Shown: positions 8,470-17,439 of the stretch, one piece after another
Layout: every line of letters starts with the position of its first letter
Position numbering within the stretch: position 1 is the stretch's first letter
Source: Micromonospora sp. AMSO31t
GTDB lineage: Bacteria > Actinomycetota > Actinomycetes > Mycobacteriales > Micromonosporaceae
Length of the DNA: 52,875 nucleotides
Reading direction: 5' to 3'
NCBI RefSeq assembly: GCF_008868175.1
Contig: NZ_WBKT01000022.1
Coordinates: 1 to 52,875, forward strand
Made by a program: the position numbers and the translations under genes
Notes under the pieces: generated by a model
The model's input: only the letters and a program-made list of their open reading frames with translations
What the model was told of the DNA's origin: nothing
The model's database searches: none

Positions 8470-9425
8470 CGCGTGGTCACCTTCTCGTTGGCGGAGTCGC
8501 CGGTGAGGGCGAGGAAGACGTCGTCGAGGTCGGGGGTGTGCACGGACAGCTCGTCGACCTCGATGGCCTGGTCGTCGAGCCGGCCGATCAGGGTCCGCAG
8601 CGAGCGCAGGCTGCCGTCGCTGGGCACCCGCAGGGCGAGCGCGTCGTTGTCGCGGGAGGCCTGGTTCAGGACGCGCATGGCCGCGTCGAGGCACTGCGGG
8701 TCGGCGAACCGCAGGCGGACGTGCCCACCGGGGATGCGCCGCTTCAACTCCTCCGCGGTTCCCTCGGCGACCACCCGGCCGCGGTCGAGGACCGCGATGC
8801 GGTCGGCCAGCTCGTCGGCCTCCTCCAGGTACTGGGTGGTCAGGAAGATGGTGACGCCGCCGGCCACCAGGTCCCGGACGATCTGCCACATGGCCCGGCG
8901 GCTGCGCGGGTCGAGCCCGGTGGTCGGCTCGTCGAGGAAGATCACTTGCGGGCTGCCGACCAGGGTCATCGCCAGGTCGAGCCGCCGCAGCATGCCCCCG
9001 GAGTAGGTGGCCGCCGGCTTGCCGGCCGCCTCGGTCAGGTCGAACTGCTCCAGCAGCTGGGCCGCGCGCCGCCGGCCGTCACGCCGGGTGAGCTGGTGCA
9101 GATCCGCCATGAGCCGCAGGTTCTCCTCGCCGGTGAGCAGCTTGTCCACCGCGGAGAACTGACCGGTGACCCCGATGGCGGCGCGCACCGCGTCCGGTTC
9201 GCGGGCGAGGTCGTGCCCGGCGACCCGGGCGTCGCCGGCGTCGGCACGGAGCAGGGTGGAGAGGATCTTGACGGTGGTGGTCTTCCCGGCGCCGTTGGCG
9301 CCGAGCAGCGAGAAGACCGTGCCCCGTGGCACGTGCAGATCGAGACCGTCAAGCACGACGTGGTCACCGAACGATCTCCGTAGCCCGGTCGCGACGATCG
9401 CCGGCGGGGGTTGCGTGCTGGTCAT
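8466..9425 (-). CDS. ABC transporter ATPase, DrrA-like
   Basis: A 319-residue ATP-binding subunit of the daunorubicin-resistance type. Walker A GANGAGKTT is at about 42-50, the ABC signature YSGGM at about 140-144, Walker B VIFLDEPTTGLD at about 160-171, and a switch His-equivalent region at TTQYLEEAD. The C-terminal 80 residues (GHVRLRFADPQ onwards) match the accessory domain of DrrA proteins. It drives export with the coupled permease. The gene starts 30 bases after the DUF4097 gene, within a four-gene operon. Confidence 0.92.
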   Translation of the reverse strand: MTSTQPPPAIVATGLRRSFGDHVVLDGLDLHVPRGTVFSLLGANGAGKTTTVKILSTLLRADAGDARVAGHDLAREPDAVRAAIGVTGQFSAVDKLLTGEENLRLMADLHQLTRRDGRRRAAQLLEQFDLTEAAGKPAATYSGGMLRRLDLAMTLVGSPQVIFLDEPTTGLDPRSRRAMWQIVRDLVAGGVTIFLTTQYLEEADELADRIAVLDRGRVVAEGTAEELKRRIPGGHVRLRFADPQCLDAAMRVLNQASRDNDALALRVPSDGSLRSLRTLIGRLDDQAIEVDELSVHTPDLDDVFLALTGDSANEKVTTR

Positions 9426-9455
9426 GGTTTCCCTTTCCCGGGGGCCGGATGCGGA

Positions 9456-10301
9456 TCAGGAGCGGTGGATGATGATGTCGCCGCAGGAGGTGCGGCCGCG
9501 TACCTCGACGGTCTCGTCGGCGTGGTCGGGTCCGGTGGTGTCGTCCAGCTGGTTGCGCACCTGCCCGAATCCGGTGTTCACCTCCAGCCAGGCGGCGGTG
9601 CCGGCGGCGATGCCGACGTCCAGGTCGCCCAGGGCGGTGCCGAGGACGACCGCGCCACGGACCACCTCGCCGAGGCGGATGCTGCCGTTGGAGGTCTTCG
9701 CGTCGACGCCCGCGCCGGCCCGGTGGATGTGGATGTCGCCGTTGGCCGCGCGCACCCGCACGTCGCCGGCGACCGCGTCCACCGTGGTGTCTCCGTTGGA
9801 GTTCTTGACCACCGCGGTGCCCTGGATCTGGCCGACGCGGACCTTGCCGGAGCCGGTGGAGATCTCGGCGTTGCCCGCGATGGTGTCGGCGGTGACGTGG
9901 CCGGCCGACGTGCTCACGTGCAGCGGGCCGGTCTGCTCGAGCCAGATCTTGCCGACGGAGGTCTTGAGGCGGCACTGCCCGAGCCGGCCCGCGCAGCGGT
10001 AGTCGCCGACCTGCATCTCGGCGGACACCTGGGAACCGCTGGGCAGTTCGATCGACACGTCGACCGACCTGGTCTTGCGGGAGAAGTCGAAGGCACGGGC
10101 CTTCGGACCGGTGATCCGGAGCGTGCCGTTGGTGTAGTCGACGCGGACCTGCTGAGCGGCCTTCACGTCGGACTCGTCGGTCTCGTCGCTCGGGCGGATC
10201 TCGACGACGGTGTCGGTCCGGTCGCTCGCGGCGATCCGCAGGTCGCCGACGCCGAGTTCGAGCGTGACGGAAATCGGTTCGGGAGTCTCGAATTTGGGCA
10301 T
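9456..10301 (-). CDS. DUF4097-type beta-repeat protein
   Basis: A 281-residue protein made almost wholly of short beta-strand repeats, many ending in a G-[DKNS]-[IVL] turn (SAGHVTADTIAG, GSGKVRVGQIQG, SNGDTTVDAVAG, ANGDIHIHRAGAG, SNGSIRLGEV). This is the pattern of DUF4097 beta-helix or adhesin-like proteins. There is no signal peptide or membrane segment, so it appears cytoplasmic. The ATG at 10301 (MPKFETPEPI) has GGGGAC upstream. It sits between a ribbon-helix-helix gene and a DrrAB exporter; this order recurs in actinomycetes as far as I recall, but its function is not known. An envelope-related or regulatory scaffold role is a guess. Confidence 0.85.
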   Translation of the reverse strand: MPKFETPEPISVTLELGVGDLRIAASDRTDTVVEIRPSDETDESDVKAAQQVRVDYTNGTLRITGPKARAFDFSRKTRSVDVSIELPSGSQVSAEMQVGDYRCAGRLGQCRLKTSVGKIWLEQTGPLHVSTSAGHVTADTIAGNAEISTGSGKVRVGQIQGTAVVKNSNGDTTVDAVAGDVRVRAANGDIHIHRAGAGVDAKTSNGSIRLGEVVRGAVVLGTALGDLDVGIAAGTAAWLEVNTGFGQVRNQLDDTTGPDHADETVEVRGRTSCGDIIIHRS

Positions 10302-10331
10302 GGTGGTCCCCGCATCATGGGTAGGTGAGCC

Positions 10332-10350
10332 GTCCCCGGAGGTCGGGGAC
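10332..10350 (-). terminator. Small hairpin between two operon genes
   Basis: GTCCCC (10332-10337) and GGGGAC (10345-10350) form a 6-bp stem with a 7-base loop in the 76-base gap between the ribbon-helix-helix and DUF4097 genes. It is weak and may only reduce read-through or shape the mRNA. Confidence 0.35.
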
Positions 10351-10377
10351 GTGGTGTCAGGTGAGCGTGCGGTGCGG

Positions 10378-10908
10378 CTAGCGCACCCAGCCGGTGAAGT
10401 GCTGCTTGGCGCGCTTTCCGCCGCCGGGTAGCGCCGGGCGCTGATCGCGGTCGGAGCGCTGCAGGCCGGCGGCGGCCGCCCGGACCAGCCAGGCGTTGAC
10501 CGAACGCCCTTCCTTGGCCGCGGCCTCCTCGACCGCGGCCTTGAGCTGCTCGGGCAGGCGTACGTTGATCCGTGCGGAGGGGCCGTCCTCGGCGACGAGC
10601 AGCTCACTGGCGGGCGCGCCGGCCGCCTCGGCAGCATCCTCGCGCGCCGGCCCGATCGGCTCGGCGGGTGGTGCGGTCACGACGAACTGCGGATCGCGTC
10701 CCCGGAGGCGCAGCTCCACCGAACCGGGAGCCAGGTCCCGGGTGATCTCGTCGGCAGCGGTCGACAGCGCGTCCAGCAGCGTCATCCGGATCGCCGACTC
10801 GAGCGGCCCGGTCAGGCGCTCGACCAGCGCACGCGCCTCCTCGCCGCCGGCTTCGGCGAGCGTGGCGAACTCCCGTCCGAGGTTGTTCACATACGAGGTC
10901 AAGTCCAT
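10378..10908 (-). CDS. Ribbon-helix-helix protein, HicB-antitoxin-like
   Basis: A 176-residue protein whose residues 118-152 hold a ribbon-helix-helix DNA-binding fold: RINVRLPEQLKAAVEEAAAK followed by EGRSVNAWLVRAAAAG. This is the Arc/HicB C-terminal type. The first 110 residues (LTSYVNNLGREFATLAEAG; ITRDLAPGSVELRLRGRDP) are helical, then strand-like, with no known domain. Databases tend to name such proteins HicB-family antitoxins, but no HicA toxin lies next to it; downstream are DUF4097 and an exporter. A role as repressor of its own operon fits better, supported by an inverted repeat touching the start codon. The ATG at 10908 is chosen because the conserved N-terminus begins there. Confidence 0.8.
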   Translation of the reverse strand: MDLTSYVNNLGREFATLAEAGGEEARALVERLTGPLESAIRMTLLDALSTAADEITRDLAPGSVELRLRGRDPQFVVTAPPAEPIGPAREDAAEAAGAPASELLVAEDGPSARINVRLPEQLKAAVEEAAAKEGRSVNAWLVRAAAAGLQRSDRDQRPALPGGGKRAKQHFTGWVR

Positions 10909-10909
10909 G

Positions 10910-10935
10910 GTGCCAGTCTGGCACAGGTATGGCAC
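10910..10935 (-). promoter_or_regulatory. Candidate autoregulatory operator
   Basis: GTGCCA-GTC-TGGCAC (10910-10924) is a perfect inverted repeat directly upstream of the ribbon-helix-helix start codon at 10908. A further TGGCAC half-site follows at 10930-10935 and a GTGCCA at 10963-10968. Ribbon-helix-helix proteins usually bind short repeated half-sites of this kind, so autoregulation is a reasonable inference. Confidence 0.5.
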
Positions 10936-11121
10936 ACGCGCAAGCCATGATGGCTCACGCCGGTGCCAACCTGGCGTCATTCGGTGCCGCGACGAGCGCC
11001 GTCCCACCGGCCGGCGCGGCGGGACTCGGACTCGCCCTCAGCTGACCGGGACACTGGTGAGCCTGCGCGCCGACTGAAGTCGTGCCCGGCGTACCCGTGG
11101 GCCGCTCGGGTAGTCCGTCGC

Positions 11122-12943
11122 ATGGGGTGCGGACGGATCGCGGACCACGGGTTCCTGGCCGATGGCCGTAGCGCGGTGCTGGTGGACAGCGCCGGATCGG
11201 TGAACTGGTGGTGCCCCGCGCGGTTCGACGCTCCGTCGGTGTTCGCCCGCCTGCTCGACGACGCCGGCCACTGGGTGATCCGTCCCGAGGTAGCTTCAGC
11301 ACGAGCCGTGCCTATCTGACCGATACGCTCGTGCTTCGTACCGTCTTCACCACCGCGACCGGCAGCGTGGCCCTGATCGACGCGCTGGCCCTCGAACCGG
11401 GAGCGCGGGGCCACGACGTCGGCCTGCACTCCCCGAGGCTGCTGGCCCGGGTGGTGCGGGGGCTCTCCGGCGAGGTTCCGCTGCGCCTGCGCTACCGGCC
11501 ACGCTTCGAGTACGGCCGGATGGTCCCCCTGCTGAAGCGGCAGGACGGCGCGCTGGTCGTGAGTGCCGCCTCGGCCCGGCTGGACCTGCGGTCGACCGTC
11601 CCCCTGACGTGCGAGGTCGGGGAGGCGTCCGGGTCGTTCACGGTGCGGGCCGGCGAGACCTGTCACTTCACCCTGGGGTACGCGCCGGCCTACGACGCCA
11701 ACCCGCCCGCGGTGCTCGACGCCCAGCAGGTGATCGACGACGCCGTCGCGGGCTGGCGCTCCTGGATGGGCCAGCACGACTACCGCGGGCGCTACCCGGA
11801 GCAGGTGCGACGCAGCACGCTGGTGATGCAGGGCCTGACCTACCGGCCCAGTGGCGCGGTGGTGGCCGCACCGACGATGTCGCTGCCCGAGGAGCTGGGC
11901 GGCGAACGCAACTACGACTACCGCTACGCCTGGGTGCGTGACTTCAGCTTCACGTTGGAGGCGCTCTGGCGCGTGACCTGCACCGACGAGCTCAACCTGC
12001 ACGTCGGCTGGTTGACCCGGTCGATGGGCATGAACGAGGGCATCGTGCCGATCATGTACGGGGTGGAGGGGGAACGGGACCTCACCGAACACCACCTCGA
12101 CCACCTGGCCGGGTTCGCCGGCAGCCGTCCGGTGCTGGTGGGCAACGACGCGTGGCGGCAACGGCAGAACGACGTGCACGGTGAACCGCTCAGCGCCGCC
12201 TGGCTGATGCGGGAGTACCTCCACCCGATGCCACCGGACCTCCGCCAACTGCTGCGCGCGATGACGGAGCGGGCCGCGCGGGACTGGCACCTGCCCGACG
12301 CCGGGATGTGGGAGGCGCGGGACGCCGAACGCCACTACGTGTCCTCCAAGGTGCATGCTGGACGGCGTTGGACCGCGCCGTCCGTTTCGGGTCCCACCTG
12401 GGCTCCGCGGCGGACGTGGCCAGGTGGGCGGCCGCCCGGGACGCGGTGCGACGAGCCGTGTTGACCCAGGGCTGGAGCGAGCGGCTGACGGCCTTCACGG
12501 CGGCCTTCGACGCCGAGGAGCTGGATGCCTCGGTGCTGCTCATGCCGCTCGTCGGCTTCCTTCCCGCCGACGATCCGAGGATGCGCTCGACCATCCGCGC
12601 CATCGAGGGGAGGCTGTCCCACGACGGCCTGCTGCGCCGCTGGGACGGCGACCCGGCCGGCTTCCTCATCTGCTCCTTCTGGCTGGTCAGCTGCCTGGCG
12701 CTGGCCGGCGAGCGCGAGCGGGCCGGGCGGCTCTTCGAGCGGCTCGCCGCCCGGACCAACGACCTGGGCCTGTTCTCCGAGGAGATCGACCCGTACAGCG
12801 GGGAGGCCCTGGGCAACTTTCCTCAGGCGCTGTCGCACATCGGCCTCATCAACGCGGCCGGCGACCTCACCGACCTGGACGCCGGTCGCCACGACGTTCC
12901 GCCCGCGCCCGACCGGCTCATCCCCGCCGGCCAGGACAGCTGA
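11122..12943 (+). pseudogene. GH15 glycosidase broken by two frameshifts
   Basis: A second GH15 gene of normal overall length, split over three frames. Frame A (ATG 11122, RIADHGFLADGRSAVLV, then WWCPARFDAPSVFARLLDD) runs to about 11290. Frame B resumes with GSFSTSRAYLTDTLVL and holds PTMSLPEELGGERNYDYRYA, WVRDFSFTLEALW and MWEARDAERHYVSSKV, to about 12354. Frame C continues with CWTALDRAV and ends in GEALGNFPQALSHIGLIN before TGA 12941-12943. Both shifts equal loss of one base, near 11283-11293 and 12350-12356. Neither lies in a long homopolymer. The homology runs on across each break, so the damage is recent, or there are two sequencing errors. If intact it would be a cytoplasmic glucoamylase/trehalase-type enzyme, only a distant paralogue of the 2971-4764 gene. 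Confidence 0.85.
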
Positions 12944-13006
12944 CCGGTCACCACGCTGACGGCGGCCCGGCACCCGCCGGTCCCGGGCTGCGGGGCGCCG
13001 CGCCGG

Positions 13007-14002
13007 TCAGCGGTTACCGCCAGCGATGGCGCCGGGCGCGGTGTGCCAGTAGAGCGTGGGTCCGGAAGCGTCCCGTTCCTCGCGCAGGTCACGGATCGCC
13101 GCTGCCGCCTTGGCCGTGTAGACCGGGTCGGCGACCAGGCCGGCATGTTCACGGAGCCATCCCGCGGCCTCGACACTCGCCCCGGACGGTTTCCCGTACC
13201 CGGGCCCGAGCCACTCGCGGCGCAGGTCGAACGGCGCGAGGGGCACCGGGTCGGGCACCGGCGCGCCGTGCCGGCGCAGCAGTCGCGCGGTCGCCCCGGC
13301 CAGGCGGCGGACCTGGGCCGGACCCACGCGGGTCCGGTCGTTGACGAGGATGCCCACCACCTCGCTGTCGAGCCCGGCGAGGGCCAGGCCGAGGATCAGC
13401 CCGGCGGCCGTGCCACCCGAGCCGACCGCAACGACCACCCGCCGGGGCGGGGGCAGCTCCCCGGCGGAGACCTGCTCGGCGAGTTCGAGGGCGGCCTCGA
13501 CGAAACCCAGGCAGCCGTGCGTGTTGGACCCGCCGACCGGCAGCAGGCCGGGACGTCGCCCGCGCAGGGCCGCGCCGACGAGCAGCCGGCCCGCCGTCGC
13601 GTACGCCCCGGCCACCGTGTCCACCCGGTGCATCGTGGCGCCGGCCGCGCGGACGGCGGCCAGCTGCTCCCCCACGTGCGCGTCGTACGGCTGCTCGACC
13701 GCGACAACGTGGGCCTGGATCCCGGTGTCCGCGGCGTAGCGGGCCACCGCCACGGCGTGGTGACTTCCGGTGCCACCACCGGTCACCACGACACCGCACC
13801 GTCGTCGTAACAGGTCCGCCAGGCTCCACTCGAGTTTGCGGACCTTGTTGCCGCCGTACCGGTCGCCGTACCGGCTGTCGTCCTTGATCCACAGCTCGTG
13901 CGGCTCGATCCGGCGGACCGGGCTCGGGCCCGTGCCCAGCGGCAGGAACGGCAGCCGGGGCGCGACCGAGGGGTAGCGGGAGTGCAGGCGGGGTCCCGTC
14001 AT
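13007..14002 (-). CDS. PLP enzyme, ACC deaminase/D-cysteine desulfhydrase family
   Basis: A 331-residue fold-type II PLP enzyme. The PLP lysine is in DDSRYGDRYGGNKVRKLEW, as in D-cysteine desulfhydrase and 1-aminocyclopropane-1-carboxylate deaminase. The phosphate-binding loops VVTGGGTGSHHAVAVA and VAVGSGGTAAGLILG are visible. ACC deaminases and desulfhydrases normally read GxxxSNH or similar after the TGG loop; here it is GSHH. The substrate is therefore uncertain. The ATG at 14002 (MTGPRLHSRYP) is preferred to longer starts that would run into the divergent gene. It may degrade D-cysteine or a related amino acid, releasing ammonia and a keto acid. Confidence 0.82.
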   Translation of the reverse strand: MTGPRLHSRYPSVAPRLPFLPLGTGPSPVRRIEPHELWIKDDSRYGDRYGGNKVRKLEWSLADLLRRRCGVVVTGGGTGSHHAVAVARYAADTGIQAHVVAVEQPYDAHVGEQLAAVRAAGATMHRVDTVAGAYATAGRLLVGAALRGRRPGLLPVGGSNTHGCLGFVEAALELAEQVSAGELPPPRRVVVAVGSGGTAAGLILGLALAGLDSEVVGILVNDRTRVGPAQVRRLAGATARLLRRHGAPVPDPVPLAPFDLRREWLGPGYGKPSGASVEAAGWLREHAGLVADPVYTAKAAAAIRDLREERDASGPTLYWHTAPGAIAGGNR

Positions 14003-14111
14003 GCCAGCCGTCCTCGCTCCACAGGGGATCGACATCCGTTCACAAGCCGCGCTTAGCATAGACGCGAGCCGATCGGTCGGCGGTCGGCGCAGCGGGCTGC
14101 GGGAGGCTGCG

Positions 14112-15443
14112 GTGGTCGGACGTCGCGAACGGGGCGTGGTCCTGGTGGTCGTGGCCGGCCTGATCGCCACGGGTGCGCCCGCCCGGGCGGACGACGCCGC
14201 CGCGCCCGACGGGACGTACTACCTGCAGAGTGTCCGCACCGGCCTGAACGCGGCGGAGCGCGACGGCGTAATCCTCCAGCGGTCCCCGCGCGGCGACGAG
14301 GACCGGCAGCAGTGGCGGCTGCGCACCGGCGGCGACGGGCACCTGCTGGAGAACACGGTCACGCCCGGGTGGTGCCTGGGCCGCCGGGACGGCGCGGTGG
14401 TGGCTGTGGGCTGCGCCGACCCGGCGGCCCGGTGGGTCGTCACCGCCGCCGGACCCGAGCGGTTCACGCTCGCCGAGCCCGGCGCCGGCCGCGTCCTCAC
14501 CGCCGTACCCGGGCGGGCGGAGCTGAGCCTGGAGCCGGCCGGAGCGACCTGGTATCTCACCCCCGTCGAGCCGGTGACCCGCCCGCTGCCGGCCGAGGAC
14601 GAGCGCCGCCTCGACCAGGTGACCTTCCTGACCGCGCACAACGCCTACGCCAACGGCGTCGACGGCGGCTTCGCCCCGCCCGTGCTCGACCTGCTCCCCA
14701 ACCAGGTGCGGGGTGTCGAACGGCAGCTCGCCGGCGGCGTACGCGGATTCCAGCTGGACATCCACCAGACCCGCGACGGCGCCATCCTGTGCCACAACAG
14801 CTGCTTCCTGGTGTTCCGGCCGGTGGCGCTGTGGGTCGACCTGCAACGGATCGTGGACTTCCTGCGGGGCAACCCGCGCGAGTTCGTCACCGTCTTCCTG
14901 GAGGACTACGTCAGCGCGCCGGTGCTCCGCGCCGAGCTGGCCCGCGTCCAGGGCCTGACCGACCTGTTATACCGGCCGGACCTCGACGGGGTGCCGGCCA
15001 CCGGCTGGCCCCGCCTGCGCGAGCTGCGCGAACGCGACCGGCGACTGCTGATCTTCACGGACCGCCGCCGCGAGGACGACCAGGCCGGCGGGCTCACCCG
15101 GGACACCTTCGGGGTGCTCTACCAGCGCGAGTGGACGGTGGAGAACTACTGGTCCATGGGCCGGGGCGTCGGCGCCAGCGACTGGACGTGCGTGAGCCGG
15201 TGGCCGGACCGGCCGCTGACCGACGGCGGCGAGTCGGCGTTCCGGCCGCTGTTCGTGATGAACCACTTCCGGGACGCCCCGGTGCCGGTGACCGCCGCGG
15301 CCGACAACGCCGGCGTGCTCAACCGGGCGGGCCGGTTCTGCCAGCCGGCCGCCCGGAAGAAGCCGAACTACGTGGCGGTCGACCGGTACGACCTCGGCGG
15401 ACCCGCCGCCGCCGTGACGGCGCTCAACACGTACTGGTACTAG
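14112..15443 (+). CDS. Secreted PI-PLC X-domain protein with lectin-like N-domain
   Basis: A 443-residue exported protein. The GTG at 14112 has GGGAGG five bases upstream and opens a signal peptide (RRERGVVLVVVAGLIATG, then APARA before DDAAAPDG). Residues 34-155 look like a ricin-type beta-trefoil (YYLQSVRTGLNAAERDG, DRQQWRLR, WCLGRRDGAVVAVGCADP). Residues 165-440 form a phosphatidylinositol-specific phospholipase C X domain with the two catalytic histidines in VTFLTAHNAYANG (about H176) and GAILCHNSCF (about H228). Bacterial relatives cleave phosphoinositides or glycosyl-PI anchors, though many are uncharacterised. An upstream ATG at 14001 would overlap the divergent gene and lacks a ribosome-binding site. 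A terminator hairpin follows the stop. Confidence 0.85.
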   Translation: MVGRRERGVVLVVVAGLIATGAPARADDAAAPDGTYYLQSVRTGLNAAERDGVILQRSPRGDEDRQQWRLRTGGDGHLLENTVTPGWCLGRRDGAVVAVGCADPAARWVVTAAGPERFTLAEPGAGRVLTAVPGRAELSLEPAGATWYLTPVEPVTRPLPAEDERRLDQVTFLTAHNAYANGVDGGFAPPVLDLLPNQVRGVERQLAGGVRGFQLDIHQTRDGAILCHNSCFLVFRPVALWVDLQRIVDFLRGNPREFVTVFLEDYVSAPVLRAELARVQGLTDLLYRPDLDGVPATGWPRLRELRERDRRLLIFTDRRREDDQAGGLTRDTFGVLYQREWTVENYWSMGRGVGASDWTCVSRWPDRPLTDGGESAFRPLFVMNHFRDAPVPVTAAADNAGVLNRAGRFCQPAARKKPNYVAVDRYDLGGPAAAVTALNTYWY

Positions 15444-15462
15444 CGCTCAGGTCCTCCCTCAG

Positions 15463-15490
15463 AGGGTGGTTTCGCCGGTGAGACCACCCT
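15463..15490 (+). terminator. Terminator after the PI-PLC gene
   Basis: AGGGTGGT (15463-15470) pairs with ACCACCCT (15483-15490). Two more pairs, one of them G-U, extend the stem to 10 bp with an 8-base loop. It lies 20 bases after the stop codon. Confidence 0.7.
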
Positions 15491-15519
15491 GTGAACCCAC
15501 CCCGACGCTTGGAGGAACC

Positions 15520-16000
15520 ATGCACAAGGCCCGCAACGGCGGTCGACCGGTCAGCCGTCGGCGTCTCCTGACCGGCACCGCGGGTGTCGCCGCGGCCGGG
15601 GCCCTCGCCGGCACCCTCACCGGGCCGTCCATGGCCAGCGCGGCCGGCGACGGCTACGGCCTGCGCATCGTGGACCGCAACGAGAACGGCGGCCGCCTGC
15701 AGTACTACCGCTTCGCCACCGACGCGATCCGGACGAGGCACGGGTCAGCGCCGACAACCCGGTCCAGTGCATCGGCAGCTATCGCAACAAGCGGATCTTC
15801 CTGGCCGGCCAGCGCGAGTTCCGGGCGGCCCTCGGGCAGGCCGGCATCCCGCACGAATGGCGGGGGGTCCCCGGAGGCCACTACTTCCGCCACGAGCTGT
15901 TCGTCCAGGACCTCGCCGGCATGCTCGGGCGGCTGCGCCGCGCAGGCCGACCCGCCGATCCACGCGCCGGGGCCGGCCACCGGCAGGACCTGACCGGTGA
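15520..16000 (+). pseudogene. Tat-secreted Ag85-type esterase gutted by deletions
   Basis: The front is intact: ATG 15520 with GGAGG upstream, twin-arginine signal (SRRRLLTGTAG... to PSMASA) and the mature start GYGLRIVDRNENGG, LQYYRFATDAI. At about 15730 the homology jumps, in another frame, to the C-terminal region (DEARVSADNPVQCIGSYRNK, RIFL, AGQREFRAALGQAGIPHEW, GGHYFRHELFVQDLAG). Family members have about 170 residues between these points, including the GxSMGG nucleophile; all are missing. A second, in-frame loss of about 20 residues is suggested at RIFL/AGQREF. The catalytic His region (GGHYFRHEL) remains. The gene cannot make an active alpha/beta-hydrolase. The frame shows no clear stop before the convergent gene, so the 3' limit is approximate. 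Confidence 0.8.
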
Positions 16001-16021
16001 CCGGTGCGGCCGACATCGGTG

Positions 16022-17389
16022 TCAGGCGGCGAGGCGGACGATCGCGGCGATCGAGCGGTCCACGTCCGCCTCGGTCGTGGCGGCGTTCGACACCGACAGG
16101 CGCATGAGGCGCCGCCCCCGCCACGTCGTGCCGCCCGCCCAGCAGGTGCCGTCCGCCTGCACGGCGGCCACCACGCGGTCGGTGCGCGCGTCGTCGCCGA
16201 AGCCGACCAGCACCTGGTTGAGGACCACCTCGTTCGCCACCTCGAATCCGGCCGCGGTCAGCCCCTCGGCGAACCGGCGGGCCAGCGCGCAGCAGCGGTC
16301 CACCAGCGCGGCGACGCCGTCACGGCCGAGTTCCCGCAGGCCCGCCCAGACGGCGAACCCCCGCGCCCGGCGCGAGGACTCGGCGGTGAGATCCGCGCCC
16401 GCCGGCGCGCCGCCGGAACCCACCAGGTACGCGGCGGCGTACGACATGGCCGCCGCGTGCACGTCCGGACGGGCGCAGAACGCGAAGGCCGAGTCGTACG
16501 GGAGGTTCAGCCACTTGTGGCCGTCGCAGGCCCACGAGTCGGCCAGCTCCAGCCCGTCCACGAGATGCCGGGTGGTCGGGCTCGCCGCGGCCCACAGTCC
16601 GAACGCGCCGTCCACATGCGCCCACCCGCCGTGCCGGTGGACCAGCTCGCACGCCTCGCGCAGCTCGTCGCAGGCGCCGGTGTTCACGTTGCCGGCCTGC
16701 AGGCACACGATGGTGGGGCCCGGGCCGTCGGCTCGCAGCACGGCCCGCAGCGATTCGAGGTCGACGGCGCCGTTCGCGCCGGTGGCCACCGGCTCCACCA
16801 CGTCCGTCCCGAGGCCGAGCAGGCGCAGTGACCGGTCGATGGTGCCGTGCCGCTCGTCCCCCGCGATCACCCGGATCGGCGGCGCCCCCAGCAGCCCCCG
16901 CCGTTCCGCGTCCCAGCCCACGTCGGCGAGCACCTGGTGCCGGGCGGCGGCGAGCCCGGCGGTGTTCGCCGCCTGGGCGCCGGTGACGAACCCGACCGAC
17001 GACGCTGCCGGGATCCCCAGCAGCTCCTTCAGCCAGCCGCCGGCGGCCGTCTCGGCGGCGACGGCGGCCGGCGACGTGACCGCGTTGAACGCGAGCTGGT
17101 CCCACCCGGCGGCGAGGATGTCGGCCGCGGTCGCCGCCGGCAACGCGCCGCCGACCACGAACCCGAAGTACCGGGGGCCGGCGCTGGCGACCAGGCCGGG
17201 CTCGGCCGCGGCGACCAGTTCGGCGAGCACCCGCTCGGGCGGGCAGGGAGCGGCGGGCAGCGGGCCGGAGAACGCGTCGGTCAACGCGGCGTGGTCGGCC
17301 GGCACGCCGACCGGCCGATCCGGCAACGACCGCCGGTAGTCTGCGGCGTGCTCGGCGGCCCGCCGGAACAGGGAACTCGGTTCCTCCAC
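16022..17389 (-). CDS. PLP-dependent group II decarboxylase
   Basis: A 455-residue fold-type I PLP enzyme of the aromatic-L-amino-acid/glutamate decarboxylase group. The substrate loop PRYFGFVVGGALPAATAADI and the cofactor region GFVTGAQAANTAGLAAAR are followed by AHVDGAFGLW (PLP-binding Asp) and WACDGHKWLNLPYDSAF (Schiff-base Lys). Such enzymes decarboxylate aromatic or other L-amino acids to amines; the exact substrate is not determinable. The start is GTG at 17389. It lies 50 bases after the alpha/beta-hydrolase gene on the same strand and may be co-transcribed with it. Confidence 0.88.
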   Translation of the reverse strand: MEEPSSLFRRAAEHAADYRRSLPDRPVGVPADHAALTDAFSGPLPAAPCPPERVLAELVAAAEPGLVASAGPRYFGFVVGGALPAATAADILAAGWDQLAFNAVTSPAAVAAETAAGGWLKELLGIPAASSVGFVTGAQAANTAGLAAARHQVLADVGWDAERRGLLGAPPIRVIAGDERHGTIDRSLRLLGLGTDVVEPVATGANGAVDLESLRAVLRADGPGPTIVCLQAGNVNTGACDELREACELVHRHGGWAHVDGAFGLWAAASPTTRHLVDGLELADSWACDGHKWLNLPYDSAFAFCARPDVHAAAMSYAAAYLVGSGGAPAGADLTAESSRRARGFAVWAGLRELGRDGVAALVDRCCALARRFAEGLTAAGFEVANEVVLNQVLVGFGDDARTDRVVAAVQADGTCWAGGTTWRGRRLMRLSVSNAATTEADVDRSIAAIVRLAA

Positions 17390-17439
17390 CGCCGCACCCT
17401 ATCCCCCGGGCCGGGCCGGGCACCGGAGGCGGCAGGGCG

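Noticed and set aside
10378..10908. HicA/HicB toxin-antitoxin pair
   Set aside because: Only the HicB-like ribbon-helix-helix part is present; no small HicA-type toxin frame was found on either side.
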